From positions 62,001 through 126,000 of the forward strand of contig JALONH010000004.1 of the NCBI GenBank assembly GCA_025455005.1: a DNA stretch of 64,000 bases, read 5' to 3'. Position 1 is the stretch's first letter. The number at the start of each line of letters is the position of its first letter. Both the position numbers and the translations under genes were made by a program. The stretch comes from Cytophagaceae bacterium. Its GTDB lineage: Bacteria; Bacteroidota; Bacteroidia; Cytophagales; Cytophagaceae. Under the pieces are notes generated by a model. The model saw nothing but the letters and a program-made list of their open reading frames with translations, searched no databases and was not told the DNA's origin. Shown here piece by piece: positions 55,335-64,000 of the stretch.

Positions 55335-56241
55335 GAGGCGGTCGTGTCGTTTGGTCTAGGGTTGGTTGAACTTGTCGTTCGTATAAACGATATAAGAAAT
55401 AAGCTGTAATGCCGGCGCAGCAAAGCGACACATACCAAGGAATATATCCGGTGTTCTCCGGATCTAAAGAAGTTTGTTTTTGATGAAACAGTACCAACCA
55501 AACGAGTGTAATAAAGTTGTTCAGAAAATGCAATACTATTGATGTCCAAATACTGCCACTCCAGTAGGCAACGTACCCAAACAAAGCACCTAATAACATC
55601 CGTGGGATAAAGCCGTAAAATTGGAAGTGAATAAAACTAAATGTTGCAGCCGTCACCCAAATCGCAACATGTGGTTTTTTAAACCAATGGAGGAGTTCTG
55701 TTTGTAAGGCACCTCTAAAGATGATTTCTTCTCCGACAGCCGGTATGACAGCAATAAATAAAATGCTGATTACTACGATCTCAACTGAGTCCCAAGTTAG
55801 AAACAGTTGAATGACCGATGCCGATAACTTTTCTAATCGATCCATTTCCGGACTTAATGTTGGAAACCATTCCGAAAAAGGTAATGTTTTGTTCCAATCT
55901 GCAATGGCACTAACCCAAATGAACGAAGTAAATAAAATTCCAATGCCAAGAAGTAAATGGACAGATTCCGGAAATCGAAATAATGGTTCAATATTAATTC
56001 TACGTTGTATATATTGAAAATACAAAATGGGTAAAATAATGAAACCAACAATTTTACCGGCCATATCTGCAAAGCCCAATACAGGAGCCACTTCCGGATG
56101 ACCGGTCAGGTATTCGATGAATTTACTACTATCTGAAGGGAAAGTACTCCACTGATTTAGAATAAGGAATGAAACAATGCTGGCCAGATAAATAAAGCCG
56201 AATAAGCGTAAGAATATGCCTACTAATGCAAGATAGCGCAT
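55321..56241 (-). CDS. CPBP-family intramembrane metalloprotease
   Basis: 306 residues, about eight membrane helices. The abortive-infection / Rce1-type signature is seen: GEEIIFRGALQTEL (Glu-Glu-x3-Arg), FSFIHFQFYG (Phe-x3-His) and HFLNN near the C-terminal end. Members process prenylated or secreted proteins or take part in phage defence; which applies is unknown. It is divergent from dusB and overlaps cdsA by 14 bases. Confidence 0.9.
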   Translation of the reverse strand: MRYLALVGIFLRLFGFIYLASIVSFLILNQWSTFPSDSSKFIEYLTGHPEVAPVLGFADMAGKIVGFIILPILYFQYIQRRINIEPLFRFPESVHLLLGIGILFTSFIWVSAIADWNKTLPFSEWFPTLSPEMDRLEKLSASVIQLFLTWDSVEIVVISILFIAVIPAVGEEIIFRGALQTELLHWFKKPHVAIWVTAATFSFIHFQFYGFIPRMLLGALFGYVAYWSGSIWTSIVLHFLNNFITLVWLVLFHQKQTSLDPENTGYIPWYVSLCCAGITAYFLYRLYERQVQPTLDQTTRPPHESI

Positions 56242-56302
56242 GGAAGAACAATTGGTTTATTTGCAAACTAAACCGTAAATTTACTATTAAAATTGACTTT
56301 CT

Positions 56303-57295
56303 GTGGTAAAAATAGGTAAAACAGATATCGGTACATTTCCACTCTTGCTCGCCCCTATGGAAGATGTGAGTGATCCTCCCTTTCGTGCGGTTTGTAAGGA
56401 GCAAGGGGCGGATTTGATGTATACGGAATTTATAGCCGCAGAAGGCTTAATTCGAGATGCTGAAAAAAGCGTTCAGAAATTAGATATCTATGATTATGAG
56501 CGCCCTATAGGTATTCAGATTTTTGGAGATAAAATAGAATCCATGCGGGAGGCAGCAGCCATCGCACAAGAAGCGGGTCCTGAATTAGTGGATATCAATT
56601 ACGGTTGCCCGGTTAAGAAAGTAGCTTGTAAAGGGGCCGGTGCCGGAATTCTTCAAGATATTCCGAAAATGATTCGAATGACAGATGAAATTGTTAAACG
56701 CTGTTCTCTACCTGTTACCGTTAAAACACGATTGGGCTGGGATGAACAGTCTATTCATATCGTTGACGTAGCGAAACAATTACAAGACGTAGGGATTCAA
56801 GCACTCACCATTCATGCGCGTACTCGAGCCCAAATGTATAAAGGGGTTGCCGATTGGTCGTGGATTAAACAAGTGAAAGACAGAGGGGATATTCACATTC
56901 CGGTATTTGGGAATGGAGATATTGACTCTCCGGAAAAAGCGTTGGAATATAAAAATACGTTTGGAGTGGATGGGATTATGATAGGAAGAGCGGCCATAGG
57001 TTATCCATGGATATTCAAAGAAATTAAACATTATTTAGCTACAGGAGAAAAGTTGCCCCCTCCAGACATACAAGAACGTGTCCGGGTATGTTTAAAACAC
57101 TTAGATTTTTCGGTTCAATGGAAAGGGGAGCGACAAGGTATTTTTGAAATGCGTACACACTATACTAATTATTTTAGAAACATCAGTCATTTCAAACCGT
57201 ATCGTCAGCGTTTAGTAGAGGCAGTTACAACGGCTTCTGTAAAAGAAATATTGGAAGAAGTAGTGGCTTCTGAATTTTTAGCTTTAGAATCTTAG
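56303..57295 (+). CDS. dusB: tRNA-dihydrouridine synthase DusB-like
   Basis: FMN-dependent reductase that makes dihydrouridine in tRNA. 330 residues with LLAPMEDVSDPPFRAVCKE near the start, INYGCPVKKVACKGAGAGIL with the catalytic Cys (about 100-120), HARTRAQMYKG and MIGRAAIGYPWIF. The start is GTG; the gene is divergent from the CPBP protease gene. Its TAG stop overlaps the TAA stop of the convergent gene. In some bacteria dusB is in an operon with fis, not so here. Confidence 0.93.
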   Translation: MVKIGKTDIGTFPLLLAPMEDVSDPPFRAVCKEQGADLMYTEFIAAEGLIRDAEKSVQKLDIYDYERPIGIQIFGDKIESMREAAAIAQEAGPELVDINYGCPVKKVACKGAGAGILQDIPKMIRMTDEIVKRCSLPVTVKTRLGWDEQSIHIVDVAKQLQDVGIQALTIHARTRAQMYKGVADWSWIKQVKDRGDIHIPVFGNGDIDSPEKALEYKNTFGVDGIMIGRAAIGYPWIFKEIKHYLATGEKLPPPDIQERVRVCLKHLDFSVQWKGERQGIFEMRTHYTNYFRNISHFKPYRQRLVEAVTTASVKEILEEVVASEFLALES

Positions 57296-57741
57296 CGAGC
57301 CGGTTCCATTACGAATTCATAATGCGCGGAAACCGTTCGTTTGCCAAATCGTAAGCGGTCTTCGGTCAACTCATAAATGGTTTCTTGCTGGGGAATCTGT
57401 TCTCCCAACTGTGAGAATAAATATTTTCCATCACTACTAATCCAAACTTTTAATGGCATAGAATGATTAGGGAAAAGCCATGCAGCATTACTATCTTTTT
57501 TGATTTGAAATTCTGCAGCACTAAATTTTTCGTCTTGTATGACCAACTTGCCATTTTTATAATAACGCCGCACTTTCCAAGATTGGTAAATAGTATTTTT
57601 CTCTCTTGCTCCGTTTTGATTTCCGGCATCTAATGCAAAAAGCGTGGCAACTAATCCGAATAAAAATAGCAAACAACCTACCAAGATTAAAATGCGAACC
57701 TTGATTACTTTTTCTATTAATTCTTTTTTTGATTTGCTCAT
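57292..57741 (-). CDS. Single-pass membrane protein with lipocalin-like extracytoplasmic part
   Basis: 149 residues: a basic start (MSKSKKELIEKVIKVR), one membrane helix (about 17-38) and an outside domain of about 110 residues, beta-rich, with SWKVRRYYKNGKLVIQDEK and LTEDRLRFGKRTV, similar in layout to small lipocalin-like Bacteroidota proteins. No confident family. Its stop shares bases with that of dusB (convergent). Confidence 0.7.
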   Translation of the reverse strand: MSKSKKELIEKVIKVRILILVGCLLFLFGLVATLFALDAGNQNGAREKNTIYQSWKVRRYYKNGKLVIQDEKFSAAEFQIKKDSNAAWLFPNHSMPLKVWISSDGKYLFSQLGEQIPQQETIYELTEDRLRFGKRTVSAHYEFVMEPAR

Positions 57742-57780
57742 GAATACCGGATTGCTTGTTTTTTTCTTTAATTTCGGCGT

Positions 57781-58665
57781 ATGAATATACTAAAACCTGA
57801 ACAATTTTCAGCCTACGAACTACTGGATTCCGGTAATTATATGAAACTCGAACGTTTTGGAGAGTTTGTATTGTCGCGTCCGGAGCCACAAGCTATTTGG
57901 GCTCCAAGTTATTCAACAAAAGAATGGAAAGAGCTATGGCAGGCAGAGTTTATTCGAGATAAAGCGAGTCCGGAAAAGGGGCTTTGGACATTAAAGTCGT
58001 CCATGAAGGAACAATGGAAAGTGCCGTATCAATACCAATCGCTTCAATTGCAATTTCGATTAGGCTTATCGTCTTTCAAACATGTAGGAATTTTTCCGGA
58101 ACAAGCATCGAATTGGAATTATATATATGATCAGGTACAGCGATTAAAAAAATCAGGGTCAACCCCCAAAATGTTGAATTTATTTGCTTATACCGGTGGA
58201 GCATCCTTAGCGGCTAAGGCTGCCGGAGCAGAAGTAGTCCATGTGGATGCAGTTAAACAAGTAATCAGTTGGTCCAGGGAAAACATGGAAGCTTCCGGAC
58301 TTACTGATATTCGGTGGGTAGTAGAAGATGCAATGAAATTTGTAAAGCGAGAAGTGAAAAGAGGGAATGTATATCAAGGAATAATTTTAGACCCGCCGGC
58401 TTATGGACGTGGACCGGAAGGGGAGAAGTGGATTATTGAAGAACATTTGTATGAATTGTTGACGCTTTGTAAACAGTTATTAGATCCAAATGGGCATTTT
58501 TATATTTTAAATTTATATGCTATTGGTTTCTCCGCAGTGATTATCGATACACTCATTCGACAATTACATCCACAAGGTCAACAACCGGAAGTGGGAGAGT
58601 TAGTTGTAGAAGATCCTTTTGGTAAGCGTTTACCTTTAAGTATTTATGGACGGTATGCCGTGTAA
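57781..58665 (+). CDS. Class I SAM-dependent RNA methyltransferase (RlmI-like core)
   Basis: 294 residues. SAM-binding FAYTGGASLAAKAAGAEVVHVD (shown in part; about 140-161), DAVKQVISWSRENM and the motif IV DPPAYGRGP (about 205-213) match the Cys-x-x-Pro-lacking RlmI/RlmK C-terminal domain, but the N-terminal PUA domain of RlmI is replaced by about 100 other residues. The substrate is probably rRNA cytosine or guanine, not certain. It ends three bases from the end of the convergent lptD gene. Confidence 0.85.
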   Translation: MNILKPEQFSAYELLDSGNYMKLERFGEFVLSRPEPQAIWAPSYSTKEWKELWQAEFIRDKASPEKGLWTLKSSMKEQWKVPYQYQSLQLQFRLGLSSFKHVGIFPEQASNWNYIYDQVQRLKKSGSTPKMLNLFAYTGGASLAAKAAGAEVVHVDAVKQVISWSRENMEASGLTDIRWVVEDAMKFVKREVKRGNVYQGIILDPPAYGRGPEGEKWIIEEHLYELLTLCKQLLDPNGHFYILNLYAIGFSAVIIDTLIRQLHPQGQQPEVGELVVEDPFGKRLPLSIYGRYAV

Positions 58666-58668
58666 GGA

Positions 58669-61284
58669 TTAAAATCCTTGAATATACGATGGGCTTCTTT
58701 TGTTCATTTTTAAATCCCGTAGTATAGAAGATTTTGCATTGATGGTAAAAAAATACATTTGTCTAGGTCCATAAGGAATCACCGTTAGACTCATTTGCCA
58801 ACAATGCAAATCACGTATAACGGTAATCGAAGTATTCGACGTAATACTGTTTCGTACAAAGTCATAACCGGATGTGAATTTTACTTTCCAATTATCGGTT
58901 AATGTTACATCTCCACTAAACGAAATAGCCTGTGTGATGGATTTTGGTTTATAACCTTCTTGAGTAACATTAAGATTGTATTGGACAATTAAATTCCAAG
59001 GAATGCGAAAATCAACAAATGCAGCTCCCGGAGGCAATATTGTAGTGGGTAAATTAGGATCTTGTAAATAGGAATTGGCAGCGTTGCTCAACCCTTTTCT
59101 GTTTAGATTCATTCCCAGTGATAAATTATATCGAGTCGTATTGACTAGTTTACCCGAGTTATTTAACTCAAATGTATTCACTCTGCGTTGGTATACTGTA
59201 GTGCCATTGATACTATCCAATACATAGCTGTACGGATCAAACGTACTTTGAAACGCAGCATCTAATCGTTCCAACAGTTTGGTTCGGGTAGAGAACTGAA
59301 GCAGTGAAAAATTTAATGAATCGGCAGAAAAGTTATAACTACCACTTAAGTCTACACTTTCTAATAGTTTAATTTTTTTAGTACCGATACCGGTGGTATC
59401 TTTTCGATTTCGTGTTTTCCCTTCTAATGTATTTTGTAGTCGTACAGTAAGACTATTGGTTAAGCCACCCCCGGGTCCTCCAAATATAAAACCTTGGTAT
59501 ACGGAATACGGAATACGTTCACCATTGGACGCCAAAACATCTGGGAACGTTTGAAAGTAATTGCTATTAGTCGTTTGATCCGGTTTATATGTATAACCTA
59601 TCGTTGGAATAAATGTATGGCGTATTCCTTTTAACAGGTCAGACTTAAAAGTATAGGTGCTATATATACGTGTCGTTAAGGAGGCTTGGGCAGAATACGT
59701 CCAAGCTCTACTAAAGCCTGGTAACGTATCTTTTACAGTAGCACTATTAGCTCCACTTTTTTCATATTCTAATTTTTTTCCGTACCACCATTCTTCATAA
59801 TTTACGGATGGGTTTAAACTAATGTGTCTAAAAAGTTTGAATGTAGTGGAAACGGGGATTCGATGGAGAGCACCCCATTGTCCATTATCTAAAATCAAAG
59901 GCAAGTTGGTGCGACTAAAGGGTAGTATAGTGTCTTCTGCAGCCGTCTTCCCTCTTATCTGATTATTTACTCTATATTCTGCATTTCCGTTATAGGAGAT
60001 ATTTATTTTTTCGAACCATTTTTCTCCATTGTTTTTACTGGTTTTGAAAGGATATACACGATTCATGGAAAGGTTCACGGAAGGCAAGGTGTAGGTCGTT
60101 AATTGAGTACTCACATTTTGCGTTTGTCTCCCGGTAACCGTAACAAAAAAAGGAGTATTACGGAGGGTTTTCGTATACGTGATATTAGAAGTAAACTCGC
60201 CACTGGTAAATAGGTTAGGATTGTAACTCGTTTGTGAATAAAATCTACTGGAGCTTATATTGACGCTTGCTTTCAAAGTGGACGATCGATTGGTAGCAGA
60301 ATTGTGGCTCCATTTTATATTCCATAATTCTTGAAGTGGGTCAGTGTCTTCAAAGCCATTTCTAATTTTACTATAGGTACCTTGGACTGTACCGGAACTT
60401 CCATACCGTTTCTTGTAGTTTGTAATGTTTGAAAGTAAAAAGCTTCCATTGGAATAAATGTCACCAACAAATTTGGAACCTACATAGTCATTCACGGCCC
60501 AATAATATCCACCTTGACTTAAGAAAAATCCACGAGTTCGCTGTTCTCCAAAGGTAGGTATGATAATTCCGGATTTACCTCTTTTAGTTATAGGGAAAAA
60601 ACCAAGGGGCATACCTAATGGAATAGGGATACCCATGAATTCCATATGAAAAGGTCCTGTTACTACTTTGTCGTTTGGTATGACTTTAATTCTACTGGCA
60701 CGTATACAAAAATGAGGTTCGGCAAGATTACATGTCGTATAGGTAGCATGCTGAACGTATATCGCATTCGGTGTTTTCTTTACTGGATCGCCTTCTATAA
60801 AGCCATCTCCTTGTTTGGTTACTATTCCTCGAATGATACCCTTACCACTTTTGAAATTATATCGAATTTGATCGGCAACATATACATCACTACCTTCTTT
60901 AAATAAAGGAGTCCCTATTTTTTTACCAGTTATGGAATCCGTTTTCCCGAAAGCTTCTACTTCATTAATATCCCAATGAATAACCATACGGTCAGCCTCT
61001 AAACTTCTGTTGCCATAAACTACCTTGGCATTTCCGTATAGATATATTTTTTTACCTTCCACATCCATTCGTAAGGAGTCACTGCAACTGTATTCGATGG
61101 TGGTTTCAATATCACTATCTGACGTAGCTAAGTTAAGGCTGTCCACTTTTTGAATAGTATCCGATACAATAGGAGAAGCTATGACGGTTTTGTCCACTTG
61201 TGCCCAAGCAGAAACACCTGATCCCATTAACCGGGTTAGGATAAGAAACAGTAAACAATATTTTAGTTTTAAATAAAAATTCAC
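58669..61284 (-). CDS. lptD: LPS-assembly outer-membrane protein LptD
   Basis: Inserts lipopolysaccharide into the outer leaflet as a beta-barrel. 871 residues: signal peptide region (about 1-28), an OstA/LptA-like periplasmic domain (about 65-200; MDVEGKKIYLYGNAKVVYG, then EADRMVIHWDINEVEA), then the large barrel with FFPITKRGKSGIIIPTFGEQ near 225-245. The start is GTG. Two cysteines in HATYTTCNLAEPHFC could form a disulfide as in other LptD. An LptE partner is not seen nearby. A -7 element lies just upstream. Confidence 0.93.
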   Translation of the reverse strand: MNFYLKLKYCLLFLILTRLMGSGVSAWAQVDKTVIASPIVSDTIQKVDSLNLATSDSDIETTIEYSCSDSLRMDVEGKKIYLYGNAKVVYGNRSLEADRMVIHWDINEVEAFGKTDSITGKKIGTPLFKEGSDVYVADQIRYNFKSGKGIIRGIVTKQGDGFIEGDPVKKTPNAIYVQHATYTTCNLAEPHFCIRASRIKVIPNDKVVTGPFHMEFMGIPIPLGMPLGFFPITKRGKSGIIIPTFGEQRTRGFFLSQGGYYWAVNDYVGSKFVGDIYSNGSFLLSNITNYKKRYGSSGTVQGTYSKIRNGFEDTDPLQELWNIKWSHNSATNRSSTLKASVNISSSRFYSQTSYNPNLFTSGEFTSNITYTKTLRNTPFFVTVTGRQTQNVSTQLTTYTLPSVNLSMNRVYPFKTSKNNGEKWFEKINISYNGNAEYRVNNQIRGKTAAEDTILPFSRTNLPLILDNGQWGALHRIPVSTTFKLFRHISLNPSVNYEEWWYGKKLEYEKSGANSATVKDTLPGFSRAWTYSAQASLTTRIYSTYTFKSDLLKGIRHTFIPTIGYTYKPDQTTNSNYFQTFPDVLASNGERIPYSVYQGFIFGGPGGGLTNSLTVRLQNTLEGKTRNRKDTTGIGTKKIKLLESVDLSGSYNFSADSLNFSLLQFSTRTKLLERLDAAFQSTFDPYSYVLDSINGTTVYQRRVNTFELNNSGKLVNTTRYNLSLGMNLNRKGLSNAANSYLQDPNLPTTILPPGAAFVDFRIPWNLIVQYNLNVTQEGYKPKSITQAISFSGDVTLTDNWKVKFTSGYDFVRNSITSNTSITVIRDLHCWQMSLTVIPYGPRQMYFFTINAKSSILRDLKMNKRSPSYIQGF

Positions 61285-61294
61285 AATTTGGGGT

Positions 61295-61302
61295 CAAAGT
61301 TA
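61295..61302 (-). promoter_or_regulatory. Candidate -7 promoter element for lptD
   Basis: Minus-strand TAACTTTG matches TAnnTTTG 10 bases before the GTG start, so the leader would be only a few bases long. Confidence 0.35.
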
Positions 61303-61327
61303 TGCATTAACTTCTAAAAAGGTATCA

Positions 61328-62101
61328 GTGAAACGAATTATCCTAAGTATTTCTTTTATCGTACTATTGGTTTTTACTTCATTTAGTCCACTGGGCATCA
61401 GGGATTACAAAGTTCGTACCATTGTCATTGATCCGGGTCATGGAGGTAAAGATCCGGGATGTTCCGGACACCATCATCAAGAAGCTAAAATTACACTCCA
61501 AGTAGCCAAAGAGTTAGGGCGAATTCTGCAGGAAAATTTGCCCGGTGTAAAAGTAATTTATACCCGAACAACGGATGTGTTTGTTGAATTACACGAAAGA
61601 GCGGCTATTGCAAATCGACACCACGCGGATATTTTTCTTTCCATCCACTGTAATTCCGGCGTACCGGATGTGTATGGAACAGAAACCTATACAATGGGTT
61701 TACATAAGTCAACGGGAAATTTAGAAGTTGCCAAGCGAGAGAATGCCGTAATTTTAAAGGAAGATAACCACAAACAACACTACGAAGGGTATGACCCAAA
61801 CTCTCCTCAAGCACATATTCTTTTTTCCCTGTATCAGAATGCGTATATTGAAAATAGTTTATCATTGGCATCCAAAATTGAGACTCAGTTTAAAAACCGT
61901 GTAGGGAGAACGAGTAGAGGTGTAAAGCAAGCCGGTCTGTTGGTATTATGGAAGACATCTATGCCTTCTGTCCTCGTGGAATTGGGTTTTTTAACGAATA
62001 AAAAAGAAGAACAATATATGGCTTTGCCTTCCAATCAAGTGTTATTGGCTTCCGGGATATACAGGGCTATTAAAGAGTATAAAATCGAAATTGAACAATA
62101 A
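61328..62101 (+). CDS. N-acetylmuramoyl-L-alanine amidase (AmiC-like, Amidase_3)
   Basis: Zinc amidase that cuts the peptide stem from glycan strands. 257 residues with a signal peptide (MKRIILSISFIVLLVFTSF), then IDPGHGGKDPGC with the first zinc His, a Glu ligand near 53 (HHQEAKITLQVAKELG), SIHCNSG with the second His, and VLVELGFLTN with the catalytic Glu. The start is GTG, divergent from lptD by 43 bases. The MlaD-type gene follows after nine bases. Confidence 0.92.
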   Translation: MKRIILSISFIVLLVFTSFSPLGIRDYKVRTIVIDPGHGGKDPGCSGHHHQEAKITLQVAKELGRILQENLPGVKVIYTRTTDVFVELHERAAIANRHHADIFLSIHCNSGVPDVYGTETYTMGLHKSTGNLEVAKRENAVILKEDNHKQHYEGYDPNSPQAHILFSLYQNAYIENSLSLASKIETQFKNRVGRTSRGVKQAGLLVLWKTSMPSVLVELGFLTNKKEEQYMALPSNQVLLASGIYRAIKEYKIEIEQ

Positions 62102-62110
62102 TCGTAAATC

Positions 62111-63028
62111 GTGACACTATCAAAAGAATTTAAAGTAGGTGTATTGGCTATTGCTTCCAGCATAGTTTTATACTTTGGTTTCAACTTCTTAAAAGGCAAT
62201 GATTTTTTTAAGAGTACCAATATTTATTATGTTATCTATGATCGGGTAGACGGTTTAACAGCATCTAACCCAATTACCATCAATGGGTTTCCTGTGGGTA
62301 GGGTAAAGGAATTGCGCTTGATCCAAGATAAAGGAAATAAAATACTAGTGACATTAGAGCTGAATGAAGAAATTCAAGTCGGAGATTCTACATTTGCTAT
62401 GATTTCTAAGGATCTTTTAGGGAGTTTAAGTGTGGTACTCACTTTAGGAAAAAATTCAATTGTTTTCGAATCCGGTGATACCTTAAGACCCTTGGTATCT
62501 CCGAGTTTAATGTCTGTGATAGAATCTAAAATCACTCCGGTAGTGGGTCATTTAGACACAACGATTGTTCGCTTCAATGATTTATTGAATGAAAACATGC
62601 GTAAAAAATTGTACGGAACAGTGTCCAATATGGAAAAAATGTCCGGTCAGTTAACCACTATGTTACAACATAATGATGCCAATATACAAGGTGTAACAGC
62701 GAATCTAAATCAATTAACCGCTAACTTGATTGAAACGGAAAAACAACTTAAACCGATGTTAAAAAAGTTTTCTTCTTTAGCTGATTCCTTAAACGATATG
62801 GAGTTAAAGAAAGCCGTTCAACAAGCCAATACCTTGTTGGTACAAATGAATGGAATTACTAAAAAGATTAATGAAGGTGAAGGTACTTTAGGTAAATTTA
62901 TTACGGATTCTTCTTTGTATGTAAACCTGAATCGCACCATGATGGATTTAGATACTATACTCGTTCATTTTCAAGATAACCCAAGGTATTATTTAAAACC
63001 ATTAGGCACTAAGCCTAAAAAGAAATAA
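62111..63028 (+). CDS. MlaD-family (MCE domain) lipid-transport protein
   Basis: 305 residues with GTG start. One N-terminal membrane helix (about 9-26), an MCE domain (about 35-115; YDRVDGLTASNPITINGFPV, GRVKELRLIQDKGNKILVTL) and a long helical C-terminus (about 160-290) rich in Gln, Leu and Lys. MCE proteins carry phospholipids between membranes. Partner mlaE and mlaF genes are not in view. The operon with an amidase is common in Bacteroidota. Confidence 0.9.
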   Translation: MTLSKEFKVGVLAIASSIVLYFGFNFLKGNDFFKSTNIYYVIYDRVDGLTASNPITINGFPVGRVKELRLIQDKGNKILVTLELNEEIQVGDSTFAMISKDLLGSLSVVLTLGKNSIVFESGDTLRPLVSPSLMSVIESKITPVVGHLDTTIVRFNDLLNENMRKKLYGTVSNMEKMSGQLTTMLQHNDANIQGVTANLNQLTANLIETEKQLKPMLKKFSSLADSLNDMELKKAVQQANTLLVQMNGITKKINEGEGTLGKFITDSSLYVNLNRTMMDLDTILVHFQDNPRYYLKPLGTKPKKK

Positions 63029-63033
63029 GGAGG

Positions 63034-63066
63034 GAGGCACGTTACACAACAGTGCCTCTTTTTTTT
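63034..63066 (+). terminator. Rho-independent terminator after the MlaD-type gene
   Basis: GAGGCAC and GTGCCTC pair around an 11-base loop, followed by eight or more T. Confidence 0.87.
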
Positions 63067-63092
63067 CGTACAAATAGTAAATCCGTTTGTAT

Positions 63093-64000
63093 ATGTCTAC
63101 AACCTCATCTCCATCTCTCGTCGAGCTACAAGCCCAGTTAAAGGAACGTTTAGAAAGCATTGCCCTAGGTGGGGGGACTCGCCGAATGGAAGCAGAAAAA
63201 GCGAAAGGTAAGTTAACTGTACTGGAACGCTTGAATGTACTGATGGATAACATCGACGAATGTATTGAAATAGGTGCTTTAGCCGCTTATGAGATGTATG
63301 AAGCGGAGGGAGGGTGTCCATCCGCCGGGGTGCGTGTCTTAGTGGGTAAAATAGCTCAACAACTTTGTGTCGTAGTGGCCAATGATGCAACTGTAAAAGC
63401 CGGTGCTTGGTTTCCCATGACGGCTAAAAAGAATTTACGCGCACAAGAGATAGCTATGGAAAACCATTTGCCCATCATCTATTTAGTGGATAGTGCGGGG
63501 GTATATTTGCCTTTGCAAAATGAAGTGTTTGCGGATAAAGAACATTTTGGAAGAATGTTTCGAAATAATGCACACATGAGTGCTAAGGGTATTGTCCAAA
63601 TAGCCGCTATCTTAGGTAGTTGTGTGGCCGGTGGAGCGTATCTGCCGGCAATGTCGGATGAATCATTTATTGTAGATAAAACCGGTAGTATTTTTTTAGC
63701 CGGACCTTATTTGGTGAAGGCCGCTATTGGAGAGGATGTTGATGCCGAAACACTGGGAGGATCTTCCACTCATACGGAAATTTCGGGAGTGGTAGATCAT
63801 AAATGCGCGGACGAAACAACTTGTCTGAACAAAATTAGACAACACATTGAATTCCTTTCAAGTCCTAAACCATCATTATTTAACCGTATAAAAGCACAGG
63901 CTCCCTCAAAGGATATCCATTCATTAGCGTCTGTATTTCCAATGGATCGAGCGAAGCCCTACGATATGATGGAGGTATTAGAGTCTATTGTGGATGCGGG
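63093..64000 (+). CDS. Biotin-dependent acyl-CoA carboxylase beta subunit (carboxyltransferase), partial
   Basis: 302 residues visible, running off the window. The carboxyltransferase fold shows LGGGTRRMEAEKAKGKLTVL at the start, YLVDSAGVYLPLQNEVF, GRMFRNNAHMSAKGIVQIA, GSCVAGGAYLPAMSDES and FLAGPYLVKAAIGEDV. The pattern resembles methylcrotonyl-CoA carboxylase beta more than propionyl-CoA carboxylase, so leucine catabolism is likely but not certain. It follows a terminator and has its own unit; no -7 match is seen upstream. Confidence 0.9.
   Translation, partial: MSTTSSPSLVELQAQLKERLESIALGGGTRRMEAEKAKGKLTVLERLNVLMDNIDECIEIGALAAYEMYEAEGGCPSAGVRVLVGKIAQQLCVVVANDATVKAGAWFPMTAKKNLRAQEIAMENHLPIIYLVDSAGVYLPLQNEVFADKEHFGRMFRNNAHMSAKGIVQIAAILGSCVAGGAYLPAMSDESFIVDKTGSIFLAGPYLVKAAIGEDVDAETLGGSSTHTEISGVVDHKCADETTCLNKIRQHIEFLSSPKPSLFNRIKAQAPSKDIHSLASVFPMDRAKPYDMMEVLESIVDA

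Noticed and set aside
55321-56241. CPBP protease as part of a phage-defence island
   Set aside because: Its neighbours are phospholipid and tRNA genes, and no restriction, toxin or nuclease gene adjoins it.

Overview
The window is about 64 kb of a low-GC Bacteroidota chromosome, apparently ordinary core genome with a few accessory patches. The phylum call rests on type IX secretion (T9SS) sorting domains, WG-repeat proteins, a DUF2723 protein, a short atpDC unit, DUF6787 and several matches to the Bacteroidota promoter motif TAnnTTTG instead of Shine-Dalgarno-led starts. The class cannot be fixed from the sequence; a Chitinophagia- or Cytophagia-like organism is a guess. No rRNA, tRNA, CRISPR array, integrase or transposase was found.

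Layout. 1-6.2 kb: recQ (cut by the window edge), kdsD and a GDP-mannose pyrophosphorylase, then a GapN-like dehydrogenase with an ArsR regulator and a divergent SRPBCC protein around a palindromic operator. 6.2-7.2 kb: four very small genes, mostly secreted or membrane-bound. 7.3-21 kb: RNA modification (RluA type, rlmB), a cation antiporter, a DUF2723 glycosyltransferase, an MsbA-like exporter, an M42 peptidase, a Ppx/GppA phosphatase and a DUF4139 protein. 21-30.8 kb: a tightly packed plus-strand run with an Ldh-type oxidoreductase, mltG, a deacetylase-fold protein, an exported CXXCXGXG protein, an MFS transporter, menA, a degenerate SDR and a three-gene exporter (adaptor, permease, ATPase). 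30.8-36.9 kb: two overlapping WG-repeat genes, hemA and a sensor kinase.

37-45.2 kb is the most unusual part: a minus-strand operon encoding a 1078-residue type A T9SS cargo, a lipoprotein, a type B T9SS cargo and a beta-barrel protein. It is AT-rich and poor in the tetranucleotide CCGG, which is strikingly frequent in most of the rest of the window. Next to it, with normal composition, is a PorE-like OmpA protein. 45.2-64 kb: a large exported protein, atpD-atpC, a PL14-like secreted lyase, a stand-alone T9SS sorting domain, yifB, gmhA, an extremely acidic protein, psd, cdsA, a CPBP protease, dusB, a methyltransferase, lptD, an amidase, an MlaD protein and the start of an acyl-CoA carboxylase.

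Common theme: envelope construction. kdsD, gmhA and manC supply LPS sugars; lptD, the MlaD protein, cdsA and psd build membranes; mltG and the amidase shape peptidoglycan; T9SS cargoes and lipoproteins decorate the surface.
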